From Isoptericola jiangsuensis (lineage in GTDB: Bacteria; Actinomycetota; Actinomycetes; Actinomycetales; Cellulomonadaceae): DNA of 64,000 bases. The notes below the pieces were generated by a model. It saw only the letters and a program-made list of their open reading frames with translations, was not told where the DNA came from and ran no database searches. Positions within the stretch are counted from its first letter, which is position 1. Every line of letters begins with the position of its first letter. The stretch lies in NCBI RefSeq assembly GCF_002563715.1, contig NZ_PDJJ01000001.1:3472001-3536000 (forward strand), written 5' to 3'. The position numbers were made by a program, and so were the translations under genes. This document shows, piece after piece, positions 49,781 through 58,037 of the stretch.

Positions 49781-49979
49781 TCCACCGCCTCCGACGTCGG
49801 CCCGACGCGCCCTCCGGGAACTCCTGGCGCGCCCCGGCCGTTCTCCCCTCGGCCGTCGACGCGACGAGCCTTCCGGGCGCGGAACTCCCTGGTGAGGCAG
49901 ACTGAGACCTGGAACACACTTTTGTGCGCACACCGGGCCGACCCGACGAGGCCGACCCTGAGAGATCGTGAGGAATGCT

Positions 49980-50657
49980 GTGGACGACACCGTCGTGCTC
50001 TCCGCCCCCCTCTTCTCGGACATGGAGAGCGAGGAGTCCAAGGCGCTCTTCGACTCCATGGTTCCCGTGGAGCTGAGCCGCGGGGACGTCCTGTTCCGCG
50101 AGGGCGAACCGGGCGACCGTCTCTACGTCATCGCGCAGGGCAAGATCAAGCTCGGACGCCGGTCCAGCGACGGCCGGGAGAACCTGCTGTCCATCCTCGG
50201 CCCCGGCGAGATGTTCGGCGAGCTCTCCCTCTTCGACCCCGGCCCCCGCACCGCCACCGCCTCCTCGGTGTCCGAGGCGCTCATCTACGAGCTCCGCCAC
50301 CAGGCCCTCGTGCAGTGGATCGCGCAGCACCCCAGCGTCGCGACGACCCTGCTCGGTGCGCTGGCCCGCCGCCTGCGCCGCACCAACGAGACCCTCGCCG
50401 ACCTCGTCTTCTCCGACGTCCCCGGCCGCGTCGCCAAGGCCCTCCTGGACCTGTCCAACCGGTTCGGCGAGACCAACGACGAGGGCGTCCGCGTCGCCCA
50501 CGACCTCACGCAGGAAGAGCTCGCCCAGCTCGTCGGCGCCTCCCGCGAGACCGTCAACAAGGCCCTGGCCGACTTCGCCACCCGCGGCTGGGTCCGCCGC
50601 GAGGGCCGCGCCGTCGTCCTGCTGGACCTCGACCGCCTGGAGCGCCGCGCCCGCTGA
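49980..50657 (+). CDS. crp: Crp/Fnr family transcriptional regulator
   Basis: The 225-residue protein has a cyclic-nucleotide-binding domain (~15-120: '[66 protein letters not shown]', with the FGELSL/PRTATA phosphate-binding cassette) and a winged HTH ('[40 protein letters not shown]'). It corresponds to the actinobacterial cAMP receptor protein (Rv3676). AGGA lies 5 nt before the GTG at 49980; a GTG at 49968 is less well placed. Its 3' end borders repeat locus B. Confidence 0.94.
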   Translation: MDDTVVLSAPLFSDMESEESKALFDSMVPVELSRGDVLFREGEPGDRLYVIAQGKIKLGRRSSDGRENLLSILGPGEMFGELSLFDPGPRTATASSVSEALIYELRHQALVQWIAQHPSVATTLLGALARRLRRTNETLADLVFSDVPGRVAKALLDLSNRFGETNDEGVRVAHDLTQEELAQLVGASRETVNKALADFATRGWVRREGRAVVLLDLDRLERRAR

Positions 50658-50681
50658 GTCCGCTCGGCTCGTCCCGCGTCC

Positions 50682-50782
50682 GGTGACGGGGCGAGGTCCT
50701 GCCGCACGATCGCGTTCACGGGCCCCAGGGGGCCCTCCACTTCGGGGATGACGACCGTGCGGCAGGACCTCGCCCCGTCACC
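50682..50782 (+). repeat. Long hairpin element B1 with conserved 34-nt core
   Basis: A perfect 27-bp stem (50682-50708 with 50756-50782), one A/C mismatch and three more pairs enclose a 39-nt loop (50713-50751) that begins with the same 34-nt core as A1. The arm (GGTGACGGGGCGAGGTCCTG...) is unrelated to A1's except for the 4-6 bp next to the loop. It lies 24 nt after the crp stop codon in sense orientation. Confidence 0.9.
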
Positions 50783-50816
50783 TTTGCCGTCCCGTCGCGT
50801 CACGCTCGTCGCACGC

Positions 50817-50876
50817 GAGTCAGCGCACCCCCACGCCAGTCAGCGCACCTCCACGCCAGTCAGCGCACACCGACGC
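50817..50876 (-). repeat. 20-bp repeat array, three units (locus B)
   Basis: Units GAGTCAGCGCACCCCCACGC (50817-50836), CAGTCAGCGCACCTCCACGC (50837-50856) and CAGTCAGCGCACACCGACGC (50857-50876). The minus-strand form TGCGCTGACTCGC is the same family as in locus A. Confidence 0.85.
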
Positions 50877-50950
50877 GAGGCGACGCGGGCTCCAAGTCGA
50901 CGGCGCCCGCCCGATGCGCCGGGCCAACCGCGACGCGAGCCGACGACGGA

Positions 50951-51049
50951 GCGGGGTGGCGGCGTCGTGGGCGCGGCCGTCTCCTGCCCGAAGTGGAGGG
51001 CCCCCTGGGGCCCGTGAACGCGGCCGCGCGCACGACGCCGCCACCCCGC
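50951..51049 (-). repeat. Long hairpin element B2, inverted relative to B1
   Basis: A 29-bp stem with one G/G mismatch (50951-50979 with 51021-51049) encloses a 41-nt loop (50980-51020) with the reverse complement of the 34-nt core. Arms again differ from the other copies but pair with each other. It is sense-oriented for the convergent ridA gene. Confidence 0.9.
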
Positions 51050-51121
51050 GGGACGTAAGCCGCACGCCCACCCCGCGGGACGTAAGCCGCACGGCCACCC
51101 CGCGGAACGCAAGCCCACGAC
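51041..51121. repeat. 27-bp direct repeat, three units
   Basis: Units start at 51041, 51068 and 51095 with CCACCCCGCGG(G/A)ACG(T/C)AAGC; the first two differ at a single base. The first nine bases of each unit equal the outer end of the B2 right arm, so the array looks like repeated duplication of the arm end and its flank. Confidence 0.85.
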
Positions 51122-51140
51122 TGTGCACCGACAGACGACA

Positions 51141-51175
51141 GCACCCCCACGGACGGTGAGCGTCCGCAGGGGTGC
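51141..51175 (-). terminator. Hairpin terminator of ridA
   Basis: GCACCCC..CGGACG pairs with CGTCCG..GGGGTGC (7 bp, two mismatches, 6 bp; 5-nt loop). It is just downstream of the ridA stop, before hairpin B2, so B2 may not be needed for termination. Confidence 0.5.
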
Positions 51176-51197
51176 GAGGGTCGGTGCGCGGCGGGCG

Positions 51198-51674
51198 TCA
51201 GGCAGGGAGCTCCGCGATGATCTCGACCTCGACGGGGGCGTCCAGCGGAAGGACCGCGACGCCGACGGCGGAGCGGGCGTGGGTGCCCGCGTCGCCGAAG
51301 ATCTCGCCGAGGACGGTGCTGGCGCCGTTGAGGACGCCGGGCTGGCCCGTGAACGACGGGTCGGACGCGACGAAGCCCGTCACCTTGACGATGCGGACGC
51401 CCTCCAGGGTGCCCGCGACGCTGCGGACGGCCGCGAGGGCGTTGAGCGCGCAGGTGCGTGCCAGGTCCGCCGCCGTGGCGGGGTCGACGAGGCCGTCGCC
51501 GTCACCGACCTTGCCGGTGACGGGCAGCGCGCCGTCGACGAACGGGAGCTGTCCGGCCGTGTAGACGTGGGCGCCGGACCGGACGGCCGGCTGGTACGCC
51601 GCGACGGGCGCGGCGACGGCGGGCAGGGTGATGCCGAGCTCGGCGAGTCGTGCGTCGACGCTCATGCCGCTCAT
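51198..51674 (-). CDS. RidA family protein
   Basis: The 158-residue protein has the RidA/YjgF fold marks: 'YQPAVRSGAHVYTAGQLPFVDG', 'LARTCALNALAAVRSVAGTLEGVRIVKVTGFVASDPSFTGQPGVLNGAS' and 'ARSAVGVAVLPLDAPVEVEIIAEL' with the conserved Arg and Glu. Canonical members deaminate reactive enamines from PLP enzymes. The ATG at 51674 overlaps the stop of the DUF4177 gene (ATGA); a second ATG at 51665 is possible. Homologue of Rv3678c by position. Confidence 0.88.
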   Translation of the reverse strand: MSGMSVDARLAELGITLPAVAAPVAAYQPAVRSGAHVYTAGQLPFVDGALPVTGKVGDGDGLVDPATAADLARTCALNALAAVRSVAGTLEGVRIVKVTGFVASDPSFTGQPGVLNGASTVLGEIFGDAGTHARSAVGVAVLPLDAPVEVEIIAELPA

Positions 51675-51832
51675 GCCCCCGAGGGACGCTTGAGGTAGGC
51701 GACGAGGCCGGTGCCGTCCGGCCCGGGCACGACCTGGACCAGCTCCCAGCCGTCCGCACCCCACTGGTCGAGGATCGCCTTGGTGTTGTGGATGAGGAGG
51801 GGGATGGTCGCGTACTCCCACGTGGTAGCCAT
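51671..51832 (-). CDS. DUF4177 domain small protein
   Basis: A 53-residue protein with the DUF4177 pattern: MATTWEYATIPLLIHN at the start and 'WGADGWELVQVVP' in the middle. Its equivalent in mycobacteria is Rv3678A. TACCAT 6 nt before its ATG on the minus strand gives a leaderless start. It is translationally coupled to the RidA gene. Function unknown. Confidence 0.85.
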   Translation of the reverse strand: MATTWEYATIPLLIHNTKAILDQWGADGWELVQVVPGPDGTGLVAYLKRPSGA

Positions 51833-51838
51833 GGCGCG

Positions 51839-51844
51839 ATGGTA
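51839..51844 (-). promoter_or_regulatory. -10 hexamer TACCAT of the DUF4177-ridA operon
   Basis: Minus-strand TACCAT ends 6 nt before the ATG at 51832. Confidence 0.45.
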
Positions 51845-51940
51845 GCCCGGGCACCCTCCGCACGAGGCCCGGCACGACCATTCCACAGGACCTGCACACG
51901 GGGCCGGTCGGGTTCGGGTCGTGCGCCGGGGGGCAGCCCC

Positions 51941-51946
51941 TAGGCT
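51941..51946 (+). promoter_or_regulatory. -10 hexamer TAGGCT of ponA2
   Basis: TAGGCT ends 7 nt before the ATG at 51954. Confidence 0.5.
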
Positions 51947-51953
51947 GTAGGCC

Positions 51954-54305
51954 ATGGCGTCTCCTGAGTCCCGCCGCATCACGCGCACCATCCCCGCCAC
52001 CCAGCTCGTCGCCCTGCTGCTCGCCTTCGTGCTGGCCGCGGGGGCCGGTGGCGTGCTCGCCGCCGGGTTCGTCATCCCGGCGGTCGCGGGTGCGAACGCG
52101 GCGGCGGACGCGACGATCGAGATCTACGACGACGTGCCGGCGGAGCTGGAGCCGCGGCCGCTGTCGCAGCAGTCCCGCATCTACGCGTCGAACGGGCGGC
52201 TGCTGGCGACGTTCTACTACCAGAACCGCATCGTGGTGTCGCTGGACGACATCTCGGAGTACATGCAGCACGCGGTGATCGCGATCGAGGACGAGCGGTT
52301 CTACGAGCACAACGGGATCGACGCGCGCGGCATCACGCGTGCCGCGGTGAACAACCTGAGCGGTGACGCGACGCAGGGCGCCTCGACGATCACGCAGCAG
52401 TACGTGAAGAACATGCTGATCGAGTCGGCGCTGCAGGACGACGACCCGTTCGCGGTGATCGACGCGCACGAGGACTCGCTGAACCGCAAGCTGCGCGAGG
52501 CGAAGATGGCGGTGGCGCTGGAGAAGCAGATGTCCAAGGAGGAGATCCTCCAGGGCTACCTGAACGTGGCGCAGTTCGGCTCGAAGAGCATCTACGGCGT
52601 GGAGTCGGCGTCGCGCTACTACTTCGACAAGTCGGCGGCGGACCTGACGCCCGTGGAGGCGGCGACGATCGCGGGCGTGACGAAGGCTCCGGGTCTGTTC
52701 GACCCGACGCGCAACCCGGAGAAGGCGGAGGAGCGCCGCAACGCCGTCCTGCAGAACATGTGGAAGCTCGGGTACATCACCACGGACCAGCGCGACGAGG
52801 GCCAGGCGACGCCGATCGAGGACACCCTGAACGTGACGCCGACGTCGGCGGGCTGCCAGTCGGCGAAGCAGGCGGCGTTCTTCTGCGACTACGTCATCAA
52901 GGAGGTCCTGCTGGACTCGGCGTTCGGCGAGACGCGCGCGGACCGGCAGGAGCTGCTGTACCGGGGCGGCCTGGAGATCCACACCACGCTGGACTGGAAG
53001 AAGCAGAAGACGGCGTTCAAGACGATCAACGACGCCGTGCCGGAGGACGACGACTCCAACCTGGAGGCGTCGATCGTCACGGTGGAGCCGGGGTCGGGCG
53101 AGATCCTCGCGATGGCGCAGAACGTGCCGTACTCGGGGACGAAGGAGGCGGACAAGGCCAGCCGCGACACGACGGTGAACTACAACGCGGACTACCTGCA
53201 CGGCGCGTCGGGCGGCCTGCAGCCGGGCTCGAACTTCAAGCCGGTGGTGCTGGCGGAGTGGCTGCGCTCGGGGCACACGCTCAACGACCGGGTGAGCGCG
53301 AACCACAACTCGTACACGGTGGGGAACTTCCAGACGCCGTGCGTGGGGAGCCTGGGCTACGACACCTGGGACCCGCGCAACGCGGAGGGCAACGCGGGCG
53401 GCACGATGTCGGTGCTGCAGGCGACCTACCAGTCGGTGAACACCGCCTACGCGTCGATGGGCTACCAGCTCAACCTGTGCGACCTGCGGCACACCGCCTT
53501 CGAGATGGGTTTCCGCCCGACCAGCAAGAGCACGCCCACGGATGAGGCGGGCCCGCTGCGCACGACGAACGTCAAGGAGAAGGACATCGACGTCGTCGCG
53601 CCGATGATCGTCGGCACGCAGGAGACGTCCCCGCTGGGGATCGCGTCGATGTACGCGACGATCGCCTCGGGCGGCACGTACTGCAAGCCGGTCGCGATCC
53701 TCGAGGTGACCGGGCCGCAGGGCGAGTCGTACGACGTCCCGCAGGCCGACTGCGACAAGAACGCCCTGGCGACCAACATCGCGAACACGATGGTGTATGC
53801 GATGGAGAAGGTGTTCACGGACGGGACGGCCCGCCGTCTCGGCGGGCTCGCGGACGGGCGGCCGGTGGCCGGCAAGACCGGGACGTCGCAGGTCGCGGCG
53901 CAGACGTGGTTCACCGGCTTCACGCCGCAGCTCGCGACGTCCGTCTGGGTCGGCTCGATCGAGAGCCAGACCGAGGACCACACGAACGGCATGTGGGTCA
54001 ACGGCGAGTACTTCGACCCCCTGTACGGCTCGTCGGTGGCGGCGCCCGCCTGGAAGGTCTACATGGACCAGATCATCCAGGGCATGCCGGTGAAGGACTT
54101 CGGCGAGCCGGACCCGGCGCTGATCGGTGCGGTGTCCACGCCGACGCCGGCGGACGACGGGTCGGACGACGACGACTCGGGCGACGGCGACTCGGGCGAC
54201 TCGGGGTCGGACGGCGGCGACTCGGGGAACCAGGGTGGCGGCAACGGCGGGGGCCCCGGCAACGGGGGTGGCCGCGGCAACGGCAACGGCGGGAGCGACG
54301 ACTGA
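51954..54305 (+). CDS. ponA2: Bifunctional penicillin-binding protein, class A (PonA2 type)
   Basis: The enzyme polymerises lipid II glycans and crosslinks peptides in the cell wall. The 783-residue protein has a cytoplasmic tail, one transmembrane helix (~17-42), a GT51 transglycosylase (Glu112 in EDERFYEH, 'QGASTITQQYVKN', 'KEEILQGYLNVAQFG') and a transpeptidase domain with Ser426 in SNFK, 'SVNTAY' and KTGTS (Lys641). It ends in a ~60-residue Asp/Ser/Gly-rich low-complexity tail. No PASTA domain is seen. The downstream metallophosphoesterase gene overlaps or abuts its stop, as in mycobacteria. Confidence 0.94.
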   Translation: MASPESRRITRTIPATQLVALLLAFVLAAGAGGVLAAGFVIPAVAGANAAADATIEIYDDVPAELEPRPLSQQSRIYASNGRLLATFYYQNRIVVSLDDISEYMQHAVIAIEDERFYEHNGIDARGITRAAVNNLSGDATQGASTITQQYVKNMLIESALQDDDPFAVIDAHEDSLNRKLREAKMAVALEKQMSKEEILQGYLNVAQFGSKSIYGVESASRYYFDKSAADLTPVEAATIAGVTKAPGLFDPTRNPEKAEERRNAVLQNMWKLGYITTDQRDEGQATPIEDTLNVTPTSAGCQSAKQAAFFCDYVIKEVLLDSAFGETRADRQELLYRGGLEIHTTLDWKKQKTAFKTINDAVPEDDDSNLEASIVTVEPGSGEILAMAQNVPYSGTKEADKASRDTTVNYNADYLHGASGGLQPGSNFKPVVLAEWLRSGHTLNDRVSANHNSYTVGNFQTPCVGSLGYDTWDPRNAEGNAGGTMSVLQATYQSVNTAYASMGYQLNLCDLRHTAFEMGFRPTSKSTPTDEAGPLRTTNVKEKDIDVVAPMIVGTQETSPLGIASMYATIASGGTYCKPVAILEVTGPQGESYDVPQADCDKNALATNIANTMVYAMEKVFTDGTARRLGGLADGRPVAGKTGTSQVAAQTWFTGFTPQLATSVWVGSIESQTEDHTNGMWVNGEYFDPLYGSSVAAPAWKVYMDQIIQGMPVKDFGEPDPALIGAVSTPTPADDGSDDDDSGDGDSGDSGSDGGDSGNQGGGNGGGPGNGGGRGNGNGGSDD

Positions 54306-54316
54306 ACGCGCTGAAG

Positions 54317-55213
54317 GTGCTGGGCGGCGTCGCCGGCGTCGCCGCGGCCGGGCTGGCGTACGCGCACCTGGAGACCAAGCTCTTCACGCTGCGCCGCGTC
54401 ACCGTGCCGGTGCTGGCGCCCGGCGAGCGGGACGTGCGCGTCCTTCAGGTCTCCGACCTGCACCTCACCCCGGGGCAGCGCCGCAAGATCGAGTGGGTGC
54501 GGTCGCTCGCCGCCCTGGAGCCGGACCTCGTCGTCGACACGGGTGACAACCTGGCGCACCCGGACGCCCTCGACCCGCTGCTGCACGCCCTGGAGCCGCT
54601 GACGGCGTTCCCCGGCGCGTTCGTCATGGGGTCGAACGACTACTACTCCCCCACGTTCAAGAACCCGGCGCGCTACCTCCTGCCCGACGCGCGCAGCCCC
54701 ATCCGTCGGCAGCCGGACCTCCCCGCCGACGAGCTCGCGAAAGCCCTGTCCGCCGCCGGCTGGGCGGACCTCACCAACCGGCGCGACGTCGTCGAGGTGC
54801 ACGGCCGCCCCGTGTCGCTCACGGGCGTGGACGACCCGCACATCGACCGCGACGTCTACCCGGCGCCGCAGGACGCACCGCCCGGCACGGTGCTGCGCCT
54901 CGGCGTCACGCACGCCCCGTACGTGCGCGTCCTCGACGAGATGCACGCCGACGACGTGGACGCGATCATCGCGGGCCACACGCACGGCGGCCAGCTCTGC
55001 CTGCCGTTCTACGGCGCCCTCGTGACGAACTGCGACGTCGACCGTCGACGTGCGAAGGGCCTGCACGGCTGGCCCGGGCCGCGCCCCGACGAGCGCGGCG
55101 GCCAGGGCTCGACGTGGCTCCACGTGTCCGCCGGTGCGGGCACCTCGCCCTACGCCCCCGTGCGGTTCGCGTGCCGCCCGGAGGCGACCTTGATCACGTT
55201 CACCGCCCGGTGA
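54317..55213 (+). CDS. Metallophosphoesterase (Rv3683-like)
   Basis: The 298-residue protein has the calcineurin-like metal motifs: 'VLQVSDLHLTPG' (DxH), 'DLVVDTGDNL' (GD), 'VMGSNDYY' (GN-D/H form), 'GVTHAPY' and 'IIAGHTHGGQ' (GHTH). A hydrophobic N-terminus ('VLGGVAGVAAAGLAYAHLE') may anchor it. Start is uncertain: the GTG at 54317 has no ribosome site, whereas a CTG at 54302 has GGGAG 6 nt upstream and overlaps the ponA2 stop as CTGA. It is probably translated with ponA2. Confidence 0.85.
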   Translation: MLGGVAGVAAAGLAYAHLETKLFTLRRVTVPVLAPGERDVRVLQVSDLHLTPGQRRKIEWVRSLAALEPDLVVDTGDNLAHPDALDPLLHALEPLTAFPGAFVMGSNDYYSPTFKNPARYLLPDARSPIRRQPDLPADELAKALSAAGWADLTNRRDVVEVHGRPVSLTGVDDPHIDRDVYPAPQDAPPGTVLRLGVTHAPYVRVLDEMHADDVDAIIAGHTHGGQLCLPFYGALVTNCDVDRRRAKGLHGWPGPRPDERGGQGSTWLHVSAGAGTSPYAPVRFACRPEATLITFTAR

Positions 55214-55309
55214 GGACCTGAGTTTTCTTTCCGGGCCGATCGTCGGCTATTCTGAGCAGGCTTCCGCACGCGGGGCCCGGTCACCGGGTACGTGGCGGAC
55301 GTGATCCCT

Positions 55310-55386
<77 letters not shown>

Positions 55387-55391
55387 CAGAG

Positions 55392-55433
55392 AGGCCCTCC
55401 GGCCGGCGGAAACGCTGGGCCGGGGGGCCTTTC
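55392..55433 (+). terminator. Terminator of tRNA-Pro
   Basis: 13-bp stem AGGCCCTCCGGCC / GGCCGGGGGGCCT with one G-U pair, followed by TTTCGCCTT. The remaining DNA to 55593 holds no further feature I can support apart from the ribosome site GGAGG at 55582-55586. Confidence 0.75.
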
Positions 55434-55593
55434 GCCTTGCTCCGGTCCTGGTCCGGGAGCGGCCCGGGAGGGATCGGGGCGTCACCTGTCGCGTCGCGGT
55501 GCGTGCATCGTTTGCACGGTCCGGTACCCGCCCGCATCCTGGTGGACGGTTCCCGAGGGAGGGGACGCACCCGACGACCTTGGAGGCCCTGTG

Positions 55594-56661
55594 GTGAGTT
55601 CTTCCGGGTCGGCGCCGCCCGTTCCCGTCCTGCTGCGCCCGGCGGTCCGTCCGCTGCTCGACGGTGCGGATCTCGCCGCCGTGGCAGCCCGGCCCGACGA
55701 CGTCGACGCCCTGCTGGCGTGGGCCGGCGAGGTGTCCGGACGGTTGCCGCTGCCCGGTGCCGGTGCCACGGCGGCGCTCTGGTCGGCGCTGGCGTCCGTC
55801 GCGGCCGCGGACGTGGGCGCGGCCCGCGTCCTGGAGCCGCACCTCGACGCGCTGTCGATCCTCGCGCAGGCGCCTGCACCGGTCGACCTGGCGGCGGTGG
55901 GTGCCGGTGACGGGAGCACGTGGGGCGTCTTCGCGGCGGAAGGGCCGGGTGTGCGGCTCGACGCCCGGCAGGGGGACGGGACCTGGGTCCTGAACGGCAC
56001 GAAGCCGTGGTGCTCCCTCGCGGGTTCGCTCTCCCACGCCCTGGTGACGGCCTGGGTGGGTGCCGACGAGCGTCGCCTGTTCGCCGTCGACCTGCGCGGC
56101 CACGGCGTCCACCCGGCGGCGGGTCCCTGGGTGTCGCGCGGGCTGGCGCAGGTGGTCAGCGCGCCGGTGAGCTTCGACGACACCGCTGCGGTCCCGGTGG
56201 GCCCGTCCGGCTGGTACCTGCGCCGGCCGGGTTTCGCGTGGGGCGGCATCGGTGTCGCGGCGTGCTGGTGGGGCGGTGCGGTCGGTCTGGCCCGCGCCCT
56301 GTGGGAGGCCGTCGGGCGGCGCGAGCCCGACCAGCTCGCGCTGGCCCATCTCGGTGCGGTGGACGTCGCGCTCGGGGCCGCTCGCGTGTGCCTGGCCGAG
56401 GCGGCCGATCTCGTGGACGCCGGGATCGACGGCAAGCCGTCCGCTGTGCTGGCCCGCCGGGTGCGCACGGTCGTGGCGGGCGCCGTCGAGGAGGTCCAGC
56501 GCCGGTGCGCGCACGCCCTCGGTCCTGGTCCTCTCACCGCCGACGAGAGGTACGCGCGGCGCGTCGCCGATCTCGGGGTGTACGTCCGCCAGCACCATGC
56601 GGAGCGCGACGAGGCCGCCCTGGGTCGGGACCTCGTGGCGGTCGGGGAGCTGCCGTGGTGA
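55594..56661 (+). CDS. Acyl-CoA dehydrogenase-like protein
   Basis: The 355-residue protein aligns with acyl-CoA dehydrogenases over the middle and C-terminal domains: 'GTWVLNGTKPWCSLAGSLSHALVTAW' (the FAD-binding beta domain's 'G-x-k-x-w-i-t-N' analogue) and helical 'GFAWGGIGVAACWWGGAVGLARALWEAV'. The catalytic-base position and the flavin contacts are not obvious, so activity is unproven. GTG at 55594 is 7 nt after GGAGG; GTG at 55591 is also possible. Its stop overlaps the next start (GTGA). It is first in a three-gene coupled cluster. Confidence 0.78.
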   Translation: MSSSGSAPPVPVLLRPAVRPLLDGADLAAVAARPDDVDALLAWAGEVSGRLPLPGAGATAALWSALASVAAADVGAARVLEPHLDALSILAQAPAPVDLAAVGAGDGSTWGVFAAEGPGVRLDARQGDGTWVLNGTKPWCSLAGSLSHALVTAWVGADERRLFAVDLRGHGVHPAAGPWVSRGLAQVVSAPVSFDDTAAVPVGPSGWYLRRPGFAWGGIGVAACWWGGAVGLARALWEAVGRREPDQLALAHLGAVDVALGAARVCLAEAADLVDAGIDGKPSAVLARRVRTVVAGAVEEVQRRCAHALGPGPLTADERYARRVADLGVYVRQHHAERDEAALGRDLVAVGELPW

Positions 56662-58037
56662 GGTTCGACCACCGCGAGCCCGGCACGTCCGAGGCCGCGT
56701 GGGTGTCCGTCGGCGTGCTGGACCGTCCCGCCCCGCTGCAGGTCGAGCAGGTCGACGCCCTGGTCGTCGTCGCGGCCCATCCGGACGACGAGTCGCTCGG
56801 TGCGGGTGGCCTGATCGGTCGGCTCGCCGACCGCGGGGTGCCGGTCACGGTCGTGGTGGCCACCGACGGGGAGGGGTCCCACCCCGACGACGACCTCGAC
56901 GAGCTGCGCGCCGTGCGCCGTCGCGAGGTCGCGGACGCCCTGGCCGCCCTCGCGCCGGCGGCACGTCTCGTCCTGCTCGGTCTGCCGGACGGCGGCCTGA
57001 GGGAGCACCGCGCGCAGCTCGCCGAGAGGCTCGACGCCACGCTGGACGCCGCCGGCGGACCCGGTGGACCCGGCGTGGTGGTGTGCGCTCCCTGGCGCGG
57101 TGACGGCCACCGCGACCACCGCGTCGCCGGCGAGGTCGCCGCTCAGGTGGCCGGTCGCCACGGTGCCCGGCTCCTGGAGTACCCGATCTGGCTCTGGCAC
57201 TGGGGTGACCCGTCGGCGGCGGACGTCCCGTGGGGCGAGCTGCGCGGGCTCGACCTGACGGCGCGGGAGAGGCGGGCCAAGGAGCGTGCGGTGCGCTCGC
57301 ACACGAGCCAGGTCCGGCCCCGGTCGGGCCTCCCTGCCGTCGTCGGCCAGGAGATGCTGCGGCACGCGGCGCGCACCGTCGAGGTGTTCGTCGAGGCCGA
57401 GGACGCGTCCGCCGGCGACGCCGCCGCGGTCGGGCCGGGCGGGTCCCTGGGTCGCGACTTCTTCGACCGCTTCTACGCCGGCCGGGACGATCCGTGGGGT
57501 TTCGAGTCGCGGTGGTACGAGGCCCGCAAGCGTGCCGTGCTCCTCGCCTCGCTGCCGCGGGCGCGGTTCCGCCACGCGCTCGAGCTCGGCTGCTCCACCG
57601 GGGTGCTCACCCAGGAGCTCGCCGCTCGCTGCGACCGGATCACCGGGGTCGACATCGCCGACGCTCCCCTGGCGTCGGCCCGGGAACGGCTCGGGGACGA
57701 CGCCGAGCTCCTCCGCCTCGACACGCCCCGGCGGTGGCCGGACGGGTCGTTCGACCTCGTCGTGCTGTCGGAGGTCCTCTACTACTACGGACGCGGCGAC
57801 CTCGACCTCACGCTGGACCGGGTGGTCCGCTCGCTCGACGCGGACGGCGTCGTCGTGGCGTGCCACTGGCGCCACGAGGTGCCCGAGTACCCGCTGGGCG
57901 GGGACGAGGTGCACGACGTCCTGCGGTCGCGGACCGACCTGGCGGTCCAGGTCCGCCACGAGGAGGACGACTTCGTCCTCGAGGTCCTCGCGCGGCCCCC
58001 GGTGAGGTCGGTCGCGGCGACGGAGGGACTGCGTTGA
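56658..58037 (+). CDS. Fusion of a PIG-L deacetylase and a SAM-dependent methyltransferase
   Basis: The 459-residue protein joins two domains. Residues ~30-250 are a PIG-L/LmbE zinc deacetylase: metal motif 'AAHPDDESLGAGG' and 'GDGHRDHRVAGEV' (HxxH), acting on N-acetyl groups of sugars. Residues ~265-455 are a NodS-type methyltransferase ('FFDRFYAGRDDPWGFESRWYEARKRAVLLASLP', SAM loop 'LELGCSTGVLTQELAARC', 'VVLSEVLYYYGRGDL'). The linker is short. It overlaps both neighbours by 4 nt (GTGA, TTGA). The pair of activities suggests deacetylation then methylation of an amino sugar. Confidence 0.88.
   Translation: MRFDHREPGTSEAAWVSVGVLDRPAPLQVEQVDALVVVAAHPDDESLGAGGLIGRLADRGVPVTVVVATDGEGSHPDDDLDELRAVRRREVADALAALAPAARLVLLGLPDGGLREHRAQLAERLDATLDAAGGPGGPGVVVCAPWRGDGHRDHRVAGEVAAQVAGRHGARLLEYPIWLWHWGDPSAADVPWGELRGLDLTARERRAKERAVRSHTSQVRPRSGLPAVVGQEMLRHAARTVEVFVEAEDASAGDAAAVGPGGSLGRDFFDRFYAGRDDPWGFESRWYEARKRAVLLASLPRARFRHALELGCSTGVLTQELAARCDRITGVDIADAPLASARERLGDDAELLRLDTPRRWPDGSFDLVVLSEVLYYYGRGDLDLTLDRVVRSLDADGVVVACHWRHEVPEYPLGGDEVHDVLRSRTDLAVQVRHEEDDFVLEVLARPPVRSVAATEGLR

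Noticed and set aside
49968-49979. GTG at 49968 as the crp start
   Set aside because: The AGGA ribosome site lies at proper distance only from the GTG at 49980, which also matches the usual Crp N-terminal length.
50820-51159. Small frames in repeat locus B with repeated 'PRGGRAAYV' peptides
   Set aside because: The 27-bp array is a multiple of 3, so every frame shows peptide repeats. There is no ribosome site, no -10 element and no homology I recognise.
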